DNA of 21,433 nucleotides from Nitrospira sp. (GTDB lineage Bacteria; Nitrospirota; Nitrospiria; Nitrospirales; Nitrospiraceae), in contig JABMDE010000010.1 of the NCBI GenBank assembly GCA_015904055.1, forward strand, positions 9,376-30,808. The letters run 5' to 3'. The notes under the pieces were generated by a model. That model did no database searches and had not been told where the DNA came from. It saw only the letters and a list, made by a program, of their open reading frames with translations. Shown here one piece after another: positions 7,472 through 14,066 of this stretch; the first letter of the stretch is position 1; each line of letters opens with the position of its first letter. A program made the translations under genes and the position numbers.

Positions 7472-9316
7472 TCACTTGCTTGCCACAGCCCGAACTTGCC
7501 GGTAGGTTGTTACGCCCTTGAGGACCTTCCGAATTCCGTCCTGCACCAACGTCATCATGCCCTCTTGTGTAGCTTGTCGTAGCATGGTTGCCGTCTGGGA
7601 CCGAGACTGCACCAGTCGTTTCAACTCATCCGAGGCAAGCAAGAGCTCATGAATCGCTACCCGTCCCTTGAAGCCGGTTCGATTGCACAAGTCGCAGCCC
7701 CGCCCCCGATAGAGCTGAAGATCGGAACAGACAATCCCGAGTTTCCCCCATTCCTCCGTCCCATACCCGCCAACAAGCTCATCATACTCCTGTCGTGACG
7801 GCTGATAGGCTTCTTTGCAAGCGGTGCATATTGTTTTGCACAACCGTTGTGCCAGTATCCCAAGCATCGCGTCGGCGAAATTGAACGAGTCACATCCCAT
7901 GTCCAGTAACCGCGTAATCGTCTCCACCGCACTATTCGTGTGCAGCGTACTCAACACCAGGTGGCCCGTGAGAGATGCCTCAATCGCGATATCCGCTGTT
8001 TCCTTATCGCGCATCTCTCCGATCATGATGACATCGGGGTCAGCCCGAAGAAGTGCCCTCATGGCAGCGGCAAAGGTAAAACCGATCTTGGGATGCACTT
8101 GGACCTGCCGCAACCCTTCCTGCGTAATTTCGACCGGATCTTCCGCCGTCCAAATTTTGCGTGCATCCGTATTGATGTATTTCAGCACTGCATGCAGTGT
8201 GGTCGTTTTACCCGACCCTGTCGGTCCCACGCAGAGAATGATCCCATAGGGCCGTTCGGAAAGATCCTTCACGGCGTGCAAAACGCCGGCGGGGAAATCC
8301 ATTTCCTCCAACGGCATTGTTTCCTTCATAGAAAGAAGGCGCAGAACGACATCTTCGTTATTTCCCGATGTCGGCAGCGTCGCCACCCGTAACTCGATGT
8401 CGTGACTGCGGGTCACAGTGAAACGAATTTTCCCATCCTGAGGTTTTCGACTTTCCGCGATATCAAGATTTGCCATGATTTTGATCCGCGACACGATGGC
8501 TCGCCGATACGTTGATGGAATTCGCATAGTGGTGAAACAGGTCCCGTCAACCCGGAATCGTATAGACACGTCCTTCCGGTCTGCATGCGGCTCCACATGA
8601 ATATCCGAGGCACCCAGGCGATGCGCCTCGGTAATGATTTGATTGACCAGCCGAATAATAACGGAATCGTTCTCATAGCCATGGACACTTTCCGATTGGC
8701 TTGCCGGTTCAGACTCTGCCTCGATGGCCAACTCCCCAAGAGTGTCAGCAAGCGATCTACGGCTAGGCCGGCTTGTTGCAGATACAATCAGGCGTTCGAT
8801 GTCACGTCTGAGCCCGACGGAAAAGGTGATAGTCATCCCTGGAAAAGCTCGTTGAATGTCGAGGGCCCGTTCATAATCTTGTGGGTCGTTCGCCGCGATG
8901 TGCATAACCACACCGTGACGCTGTAACGGAATCCAGGCATGCTCTTTCAGATAGTCACGGCTGAGATTCTTCATCAGACCAGCTTCAACGACCGTGTGTT
9001 CATCAAGGGGCAGGAACGGACAGTGATAATACCGGCTGAGTGCCGCCCCAAGTTCTTCCTCCGACACGTGGTAGCGGCTGAGCAACAGCGCTTCCAACTC
9101 GATCTCCTGGCTCACGACTACTTCAATAGCGTCGTCGAGTTTTGCCTGACTCATGAGGGTGCGATAGACGACATAGTCTCTGAGGCTACGAGCCCATGTG
9201 CGTTTGAACTGGGGTGACTGACAAGCTTTTCCGGGATGAGCCATCGCACCGATGTGTGACGGCCTGTCCAGTGAGATGGCCGGCTCAATCATGATGTGGT
9301 CACTATTTAATGACAT
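7472..9316 (-). CDS. pilB: PilB/GspE-type pilus assembly ATPase
   Basis: This protein of about 614 residues is a secretion-superfamily hexameric ATPase. In order it has an N-terminal MshEN-like region (about 55-185), a linker, the N2 domain with ASDIHVEP near 236, Walker A GPTGSGKTTT at 364-373, the acidic motif TAEDPVE near 390, Walker B DPDVIMIGEMRD near 426, the His box TGHLVLSTLHTN near 450, and a zinc tetracysteine (CTAC near 497 and CDLC near 541). All catalytic elements are intact. Two CxxC pairs favour PilB/GspE extension or export ATPases over PilT. The ATG at 9316 has GAGG 9 nt upstream and follows the pilX-like stop by 11 nt; a TTG at 9331 is an alternative start. It works at the cytoplasmic face of the pilus platform. 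Being last in cassette A, it may serve that cassette specifically. Assignment to PilB rather than GspE rests on context. Confidence 0.93.
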   Translation of the reverse strand: MSLNSDHIMIEPAISLDRPSHIGAMAHPGKACQSPQFKRTWARSLRDYVVYRTLMSQAKLDDAIEVVVSQEIELEALLLSRYHVSEEELGAALSRYYHCPFLPLDEHTVVEAGLMKNLSRDYLKEHAWIPLQRHGVVMHIAANDPQDYERALDIQRAFPGMTITFSVGLRRDIERLIVSATSRPSRRSLADTLGELAIEAESEPASQSESVHGYENDSVIIRLVNQIITEAHRLGASDIHVEPHADRKDVSIRFRVDGTCFTTMRIPSTYRRAIVSRIKIMANLDIAESRKPQDGKIRFTVTRSHDIELRVATLPTSGNNEDVVLRLLSMKETMPLEEMDFPAGVLHAVKDLSERPYGIILCVGPTGSGKTTTLHAVLKYINTDARKIWTAEDPVEITQEGLRQVQVHPKIGFTFAAAMRALLRADPDVIMIGEMRDKETADIAIEASLTGHLVLSTLHTNSAVETITRLLDMGCDSFNFADAMLGILAQRLCKTICTACKEAYQPSRQEYDELVGGYGTEEWGKLGIVCSDLQLYRGRGCDLCNRTGFKGRVAIHELLLASDELKRLVQSRSQTATMLRQATQEGMMTLVQDGIRKVLKGVTTYRQVRAVASK

Positions 9317-9327
9317 TGTGCGTGTCC

Positions 9328-10794
9328 TCAATACTGAGCAACCCAGGCACCAGGCGCGCGATAGACCAGTGGAATCCCTCGATACAACCCCTGAGAAAGA
9401 TCGTGGTCATACCACACTTCGAGCGTCCCACCAGCGCTTGAGAGAATCGTTCCTCCCGTCATGACCGCCCCATAGACTCTTGCGCTTCCGGCTACAGTAA
9501 TGTTTCCAGCAGCAGAGAGCACGCCATTGAAATGCATATGCGAGAGTTGAACGGGCGTGCGGACTTGATCGGCGGCATGATCCGTATCCGGAGGACTCAG
9601 CACAGAGATTGACTGCCCCGATCCGATTGGAGCAACCACAACATGGCCTTGCATGACCAGATGACCTTCCCAATAAGCCGTGTGAAGCCTGAGCGTTCCG
9701 AGATTGTCCTCACGGGGCGCGGTTTGATCCAGCGTATCGATGAAAATCAGACCCCGATGATTTCCAGGGATTTTCGACTGAAATACCGCATCAGGAGTAA
9801 TCCCGTGACCAGGGTTCACCACACCGTCCTGGTGTAAGAAACCATCTTGATCAATGGCAAAGTAGCGGCCATGCCGTTGCGCGATTCTCTTGGTAGCTTC
9901 ATAGTGCCATCGATCGAACTGCATGCCAGGCGTCGGAATCTGTTGCGGATGAATGTTCTGCGTAAGCGCCGGCTGCGCTCCGGTGGGCAACTGTGTCATG
10001 CGCACATCCCCGCCGACCCAGGCATCCATCCACCGATCTTCTCGATGAAACATCTCGTCGTATCCCAGACCGGTTATCGGCACAAGCCGGCTTTGCGCCG
10101 GAAGTTCTTCAGCTCGACCGACGACAAAATCTCCGCCCACCTTGAGATCGCCCCAGTGCACACTGACCAACGCCTCATTTCCACGCTGAAAAATACCGAG
10201 ACTCTGGCTCACTTGGACGGCAGCACGAAGAGGCGGCAGGTCAACAGTGCCCAACTGCATCAATACCGATTGCTGAAAAGACGGATTCGTGTGCGTCGCG
10301 ACCCGTACATCGACCGTGCATAATAACCCCGGCGTCGACGGAGCGTAGACCTTGAGTGCTTCGATCCTTCCCAGGTGGCGCAGAGCATAAAACATCCCCA
10401 TCCGAGGATCGTTCAATACTTGATTATCTGAGACTGCCCCTGTCTCCACGAGGACATCCGGCTGGCCCATGGTTCCAACAAATTGTGAACGGCCGGCTTG
10501 ATCAAAGAATGAAAGGATCCCTTCAGCATCATAATTCCTTTTTGCCAAGGCTGTAGAGAAGGCTGAGCCCGCCGACTTCGCCTGTGGACTATGAAACCAT
10601 GACACGACCACTTCACCAGCCGCATCAGCCAACTGTTGCGCAATCACAGCCTCTCGCCCTACATTGGAGCTGACGGCCTCCTGCCCGGCGAGATTCAAGA
10701 TGGTGGATCCCAGCAAAGACAGAATCAGCACAAGCACCATCGCCCCGATGAGTGCGATTCCCCGCTGGGTATTCGTTTCTCGGATGCAGACCAT
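9328..10794 (-). CDS. Very large PilX/GspK-like minor pilin (cassette A)
   Basis: This 488-residue protein begins with a 12-residue leader ending TQRG, then IALIGAMVLVLILSLLGSTIL. This is the PilX N-terminal pattern with Gly instead of Glu at +5. The helix continues into a stretch rich in small residues (AVIAQQLADAAGEVVVSWF). The rest, more than 400 residues, is a large periplasmic domain with almost no cysteine. Its last 75 residues hold repeating glycine-spaced strands (FNGVLSAAGNITVAGSARVYGAVMTGG), which suggest a stacked beta structure, and it ends with a Pro-Gly-Ala-Trp motif. The ATG at 10794 has GGGAGG 5 nt upstream, overlapping the end of pilW; the frame continues upstream, but those starts overlap pilW deeply. 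Missing Glu5 and large size recall GspK, which caps the pseudopilus tip. It may carry an adhesive or tip domain in place of PilY1. Confidence 0.85.
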   Translation of the reverse strand: MVCIRETNTQRGIALIGAMVLVLILSLLGSTILNLAGQEAVSSNVGREAVIAQQLADAAGEVVVSWFHSPQAKSAGSAFSTALAKRNYDAEGILSFFDQAGRSQFVGTMGQPDVLVETGAVSDNQVLNDPRMGMFYALRHLGRIEALKVYAPSTPGLLCTVDVRVATHTNPSFQQSVLMQLGTVDLPPLRAAVQVSQSLGIFQRGNEALVSVHWGDLKVGGDFVVGRAEELPAQSRLVPITGLGYDEMFHREDRWMDAWVGGDVRMTQLPTGAQPALTQNIHPQQIPTPGMQFDRWHYEATKRIAQRHGRYFAIDQDGFLHQDGVVNPGHGITPDAVFQSKIPGNHRGLIFIDTLDQTAPREDNLGTLRLHTAYWEGHLVMQGHVVVAPIGSGQSISVLSPPDTDHAADQVRTPVQLSHMHFNGVLSAAGNITVAGSARVYGAVMTGGTILSSAGGTLEVWYDHDLSQGLYRGIPLVYRAPGAWVAQY

Positions 10795-10804
10795 GCCTGC
10801 CTCC

Positions 10805-11563
10805 CTACGACCGAAGACTGACCTCTCGTACAACATGATGCGTGGAGCGGCTTGATTCGATCTCAACCACTACGCGCTTCACCTGTGACGGTTCAGACGT
10901 GGCACGGCCACGATCGTCTCGATACGCGAATCGGATATTTTCCAGTCCCCCAACGAGAGTACCGGCCCCTCCATCCACCATACGCATCAACCGTAACAAT
11001 CCCCGTTCATCAGGTTTGGTGTAGTACGCAACATGGTTTCTTACCTCGACTGATGCTCCTGTTGGGAACGCTGATTGAACCGGCTCAGATAGTGTAAGGA
11101 GAGTACGTTGTCCTGCACGCGCGAGTCGATGCAGTTCACACATACGCCGCCCACAGATGGCAACCACCTTGCCTTCCCCCCATCCACTGCCGTCTTGCAC
11201 GGAAACAACCGATTGCCCCTGTACAACGTCGCCGGTGGTCGTCGTCCGTTGCGCATTAATATTCGCTCGAAATTGAAATTCGTCCGGACTCGCGATGACG
11301 ATTGATTCAGCCGTCGCAAGACGCGCTTCCTGCTCAAGAACTGCCAGTCCTAATCGAAGGTCCTGTTGATACGCCAGGTCGCGCTGCTGCTTGGCAACAT
11401 GCTGGCGCACGATATTGAAGGTCTCCAGTGCCGTCGCAAGTACAATGACTCCTGCCGCCAGGCCGATCAGCAATTCAGCGAGGCAGACACCGTTCATACC
11501 GGAAAGAGCTGACATCCTCTCCACACGGTTTACCCGTGATACGCTCGCGTGTAGTTGGCTCAT
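10805..11563 (-). CDS. pilW: PilW-type minor pilin (cassette A)
   Basis: This 252-residue prepilin has a 25-residue leader ending SGMNG, followed by VCLAELLIGLAAGVIVLATALETFNIV: cleavage after Gly25, Val at +1, Glu at +5. The family continuation AYQQDLRLGLAVLEQEARLA and the later GGLENIRFAYRDDRG and VKRVVVEIES strands fit PilW-class proteins, though this copy is much shorter than the 429-residue one in cassette B. A Cys pair (ICGRRMC) may be disulfide-bonded. Its ATG overlaps the preceding stop as ATGA, and a GGGG box lies a few bases upstream, pointing to coupled translation. Val in place of the usual Phe at +1 is tolerated in some minor pilins. It should sit in the inner membrane until assembled. 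Confidence 0.85.
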   Translation of the reverse strand: MSQLHASVSRVNRVERMSALSGMNGVCLAELLIGLAAGVIVLATALETFNIVRQHVAKQQRDLAYQQDLRLGLAVLEQEARLATAESIVIASPDEFQFRANINAQRTTTTGDVVQGQSVVSVQDGSGWGEGKVVAICGRRMCELHRLARAGQRTLLTLSEPVQSAFPTGASVEVRNHVAYYTKPDERGLLRLMRMVDGGAGTLVGGLENIRFAYRDDRGRATSEPSQVKRVVVEIESSRSTHHVVREVSLRS

Positions 11564-12042
11564 CGTTGCCCCACAAATGCGGGATTAGCGCGCAGTGTTG
11601 CCACCATTACTTCTTTGGGGCTGCCCTGACCAGCATAGGAGGACACCGCTCGGATGGCTACCATGCCAACCGACCCTAGCGGCCCGGGGCGATCGGCCTC
11701 AACACTCCACACCACTGTGATTCCGTTGCGCTCCAGCATGGCAGTGTAGATTCCATCGTCTGCCATGGCGTCGGGGTTCTGCCCATCATCCTTCATCATG
11801 GTCTCAGGAATACCATCTTCATCGAGATCGTCTTCAAGGAGATAGGGCCACCGGACAGACTGCTTGACCTCTAAACGAGCCTGCGCCAACTCCAGCGCCC
11901 TGCTATCCAGTGCTCCTTGGCGACTATACCCGGAGGAGATCTGCACGGCTCCGATCGCTCCGATGAACGCAATCCCGGAAATCACCATCGCGATCATCAC
12001 TTCAATAAGGCTGAATCCTTCGTCCTGTGCATGTCCTCTCAT
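11560..12042 (-). CDS. pilV: PilV-type minor pilin (cassette A)
   Basis: This 160-residue prepilin begins MRGHAQDEG/FSLIEVMIAMVISGIAFIGAIGA, with cleavage after Gly9, Phe at +1 and Glu at +5. It continues with LDSRALELAQARLEVKQSVRWP, the helical spacer found in PilV proteins. A strongly acidic loop (LLEDDLDEDGIPETMMKDD, about residues 68-86) contains a DLDEDGIPE stretch resembling a calcium-binding turn. The start codon overlaps the fimT stop as ATGA and the stop overlaps the pilW start the same way, so the first three cassette A genes are translationally linked. A GGGAGGG run about 10 nt upstream is the likely ribosome site. The likely role is a priming-complex subunit; pairing with the cassette A proteins instead of cassette B is inferred from linkage. 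Confidence 0.88.
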   Translation of the reverse strand: MRGHAQDEGFSLIEVMIAMVISGIAFIGAIGAVQISSGYSRQGALDSRALELAQARLEVKQSVRWPYLLEDDLDEDGIPETMMKDDGQNPDAMADDGIYTAMLERNGITVVWSVEADRPGPLGSVGMVAIRAVSSYAGQGSPKEVMVATLRANPAFVGQR

Positions 12043-12476
12043 AAAATCGACACCCTCCCGGTAATGCCGACGGTTACCGTTTGAGTCTGCCCTTCTTTAT
12101 TGCGGAGGTGAATCGTGGTCGCCGTAGCAGATCGTCCACTGGGATGAAACAGAATCTCTGGACCTGTGCTTGGTTCCTCGATAGCTACCCCTTTATCTGC
12201 ATAGTGATACACATGATGAGGTGTCGCCTCCGAACCATTGACAACCTGCGCGACAAGCGCCTGCTGCTCAAGGTCGAACGTAATGCGAACCCGATCACGG
12301 TGTGTGATAGCAAGCTGTCTCGCAAGGCGAAGTTCAGACGCGATCTCCTCTGTCACGCTACGGATTTGCACGCTCGAATTGAGGGTCAGCAAGTTAGGAA
12401 TCGCCAGAGCCGAGATGATGCCACTGACCGTAAGCACCACCATGAGCTCCATGAACGTGTGGCCTTCCTGTTTCAT
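12039..12476 (-). CDS. fimT: FimT/GspH-type pseudopilin, first gene of cassette A
   Basis: This 145-residue prepilin begins MKQEG/HTFMELMVVLTVSGIISALAIPNL: the leader is only five residues, +1 is His rather than Phe, and Glu is kept at +5. The following VTEEIASELRLARQLAITHRDRVRITF is the GspH/FimT signature, and the C-terminus (HPSGRSATATTIHLRN, VTVGITGRVSIL) has the usual Gly-containing strands of the family. I chose the ATG at 12476 because a GAGG box lies 5 nt upstream and the leader then has the right form; a longer frame to 12536 has no ribosome site. It opens cassette A, and the structured gene-free region lies just upstream. Expected in the inner membrane as a low-abundance pilin. Confidence 0.88.
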   Translation of the reverse strand: MKQEGHTFMELMVVLTVSGIISALAIPNLLTLNSSVQIRSVTEEIASELRLARQLAITHRDRVRITFDLEQQALVAQVVNGSEATPHHVYHYADKGVAIEEPSTGPEILFHPSGRSATATTIHLRNKEGQTQTVTVGITGRVSIL

Positions 12477-12513
12477 ATACGCCTCTCTCACGTTTCCGGT
12501 TTCAGTTGAGTTC

Positions 12514-12537
12514 CTTGAGAAGCGATTGCATCTCAAG
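12514..12537 (-). repeat. Inverted repeat upstream of cassette A fimT
   Basis: CTTGAGA and TCTCAAG form perfect 7-bp arms around a 10-nt spacer. The dyad lies about 40 nt upstream of the fimT ATG. It could be a leader hairpin or a binding site for a dimeric regulator. The symmetry is visible; its use is unknown. Confidence 0.5.
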
Positions 12538-12641
12538 AGTCATGCCGCTCTTTGAGTGCGCTGTTGTGGATAGAGCGACCTGATGATGGCGATCGGGAAA
12601 GAGAGTTGAAGTTGTTGAATCAACGAGGCGAATTGAATGAA

Positions 12642-12676
12642 TCACAAGCGCTGCCACCCGGGTGGAGCGCTTGTGA
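12642..12676. repeat. 35-bp near-perfect palindrome
   Basis: The outer arms TCACAAGCGCT (12642-12652) and AGCGCTTGTGA (12666-12676) are exact reverse complements. The core CCACCCGGGTGG (12654-12665) is itself a perfect palindrome, with a single unpaired G at 12653. Together they give a 17-bp stem with one bulge and essentially no loop. It lies 112 bp downstream of the pilD stop and about 165 bp upstream of cassette A. No T-run follows on either strand, so it is not a standard terminator. Confidence 0.75.
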
Positions 12677-12700
12677 GCGGGAAAAATTCGGGTGCCGGCG

Positions 12701-12754
12701 CTGTGCCTCAAGAGATACAGTGCTTGATGAAGAGATACAGCGGATGAGGCACGG
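12701..12754. repeat. Inverted repeat enclosing two 11-bp direct repeats
   Basis: GTGCCTCA (12703-12710) and TGAGGCAC (12745-12752) are exact inverted repeats; a G-T pair and a C-G pair extend them to 12701 and 12754. Inside are two identical copies of AAGAGATACAG at 12710-12720 and 12730-12740. Their starts are exactly 20 bp apart, close to two helical turns, so both copies would face the same side of the DNA. Confidence 0.65.
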
Positions 12755-12787
12755 AGACCATAGGAGCGTGGGCTGGAAGAAGGACGA

Positions 12788-13558
12788 TTACCCGGCCAGC
12801 AAGCCTAGGTACCAATCGAGGAGGGATTGCCCGAAGAATAACGAGACGACTGCGCCACAGACAAGAAACGGACCGAAGGGGATGTAATCCTCTCGCTTGA
12901 TCACGTGCGCAGCAATCAGAGTCACCCCGACAAGCGAACCCAAAAGCGAACCAACCATGATCGTCATCAAGGCCGGTTTCCAGCCGAGAAACGCGCCGAT
13001 CATCGCAAGCAGTTTGATATCGCCTCCACCCATCCCCTCTTTCCCGAACAGATAGGGACTCACCCAAGCAAGAAACCACAGGATTCCGCCCCCGACGCAC
13101 AATCCGATCATACCATTGACCAAACCAAGCGGCAGAATGGTGGCGGCGCTGAGAAGCCCCACAGCGATGCCGGGGAACGTGATCGTATTGGGAATGATTT
13201 TGTGGGAGAGATCCGTTCCTGCCACGACCAACAGAGCCGAATAGAGCAGACCATAGACAGCGGTGGACCAGTCGGGCCCGAAAAACCACAGGAGCCCAAC
13301 ATAGCCTAGCGCATTGAGCGCCTCTACGACCGGATAACGGATGGGGATGCGCACCTGACAATTCCGGCAGCGCCCCAGCAGGATCAGATAGCTCACAATG
13401 GGAATGTTGTCATACCACGCAATCGAATGAGAGCAGGAGGGACAATGGGATCCGGGCCATGCAATCGATTCGCGTCGGGGCAGCCTGTAAATACAGACAT
13501 TGAGAAAACTGCCGATGAGGGCGCCAAACAGTACAGCAATTAGATAGATTGACAACAT
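12788..13558 (-). CDS. pilD: Prepilin peptidase / N-methyltransferase PilD
   Basis: This 256-residue inner-membrane enzyme cleaves prepilin leaders after Gly and methylates the new N-terminus. The N-terminal domain has both CxxC pairs (Cys39/Cys42 and Cys64/Cys67) in the usual context SHCPSCSHSIAWYDNIP and GRCRNCQVRIP. The aspartyl protease residues are Asp116 in AGTDLSHKIIPN and Asp180 in GMGGGDIKL, in the standard two-aspartate arrangement. Several hydrophobic segments fit the usual eight-helix topology. Length is normal for the family. The ATG at 13558 is preceded by a weak GAGTG box. It stands alone, 311 bp upstream of cassette A on the same strand and divergent from the luxR-type gene. 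All seven processed pilins of this window are its expected substrates. Confidence 0.95.
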   Translation of the reverse strand: MLSIYLIAVLFGALIGSFLNVCIYRLPRRESIAWPGSHCPSCSHSIAWYDNIPIVSYLILLGRCRNCQVRIPIRYPVVEALNALGYVGLLWFFGPDWSTAVYGLLYSALLVVAGTDLSHKIIPNTITFPGIAVGLLSAATILPLGLVNGMIGLCVGGGILWFLAWVSPYLFGKEGMGGGDIKLLAMIGAFLGWKPALMTIMVGSLLGSLVGVTLIAAHVIKREDYIPFGPFLVCGAVVSLFFGQSLLDWYLGLLAG

Positions 13559-13666
13559 GATCTGGCACTCAATTGCACATGGAGGATAGACGTTCCCGTC
13601 ATAATCATTAATTTTGTGACAGGCTGTTTACTGATGCAGAAACCCTGTGGAGTCGAAGATCCACCA

Positions 13667-13696
13667 TTTACTTTCACCAGTGATCATTTCTATAAT
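13667..13696 (+). promoter_or_regulatory. Likely sigma-70 promoter for the LuxR-type gene
   Basis: TTTACT at 13667-13672 and a perfect TATAAT at 13691-13696 are separated by 18 bp. The -10 box lies about 90 bp upstream of the ATG at 13788. It is the best promoter-like sequence between the divergent pilD and luxR-type genes. Confidence 0.6.
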
Positions 13697-13787
13697 TCCC
13701 TCGCGATTTGTCCATATACGGCAGGTCGATTACAACCGACTCCCAGTATACCTGAATGGGCTGTTAGTCAAAGGAGAACTGATCAAC

Positions 13788-14066
13788 ATGGCAAAAGCAG
13801 TTGGGAAGCCACGGGCTCGGAAATCTCTGGCCGACCTTGAGCCTCCCCCGCGCGCAAAGCGTCCGGAATCATTGACGTCCCGAGAGCAGGAAATTCTAGA
13901 ATTGATTTGGGCCGGCTTTAAGAATAAGGAAATCGGCCAGCGGTTAAAAATCAGCGTCAAAACCGTCGAAGCCCACCGGGCGAACATGATGAAGAAGATG
14001 CGGGTGTCCAATACGGCTCAGCTGCTGAAGACCGCCATTCAGGGCAACATGCTCAAGATCCGCTAA
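13788..14066 (+). CDS. Stand-alone LuxR/GerE-type HTH regulator
   Basis: This 92-residue basic protein is little more than a LuxR C-terminal DNA-binding domain: SLTSREQEILELIWAGFKNK, then EIGQRLKISVKTVEAHRANM, followed by MKKMRVSNTAQLLKTAI. All the usual four-helix landmarks are present (SxREQEIL, KEIGQRL, TVEAHR). There is no receiver or ligand-binding domain; the first 27 residues are a basic, Pro-rich tail. The ATG at 13788 follows AAGGAG with a rather long 11-nt spacing; the frame extends upstream to 13647, but those extra residues resemble nothing and would overlap the promoter. It is the only plus-strand gene in the window, divergent from pilD and convergent with rlmB, whose stop codon it overlaps. 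A role in pilus gene control is suggested by position only. Confidence 0.88.
   Translation: MAKAVGKPRARKSLADLEPPPRAKRPESLTSREQEILELIWAGFKNKEIGQRLKISVKTVEAHRANMMKKMRVSNTAQLLKTAIQGNMLKIR

Larger units (their letters stand above)
12477..12787. other. Gene-free, repeat-structured region between pilD and cassette A
   Basis: No credible coding frame is present in these 311 bp. Short frames on both strands lack ribosome sites and recognisable domains. The region holds three dyads and one direct repeat pair, listed separately: 12514-12537, 12642-12676, 12701-12754, and direct repeats at 12710-12720 and 12730-12740. The cassette A promoter should lie here, but I could not assign -35/-10 or sigma-54 elements with confidence. 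Confidence 0.7.

Noticed and set aside
12642..12676. Palindrome as the pilD transcription terminator
   Set aside because: Neither side has a run of T residues, and it lies 112 bp beyond the stop; kept as a repeat instead.
12710..12740. Two identical repeats as a CRISPR remnant
   Set aside because: Only 11 bp long with a 9-bp spacer, two copies and no cas gene.
12552..12887. Open frame of 111 codons on the plus strand across the structured gap
   Set aside because: It starts at TTG, runs antisense into pilD and passes through the palindromes; composition is dominated by Arg, Asp and Pro and looks like shadow coding.
12708..13361. 217-codon minus-strand frame overlapping pilD
   Set aside because: Arg/Trp-rich out-of-frame shadow of the peptidase, which has all its motifs in the other frame.
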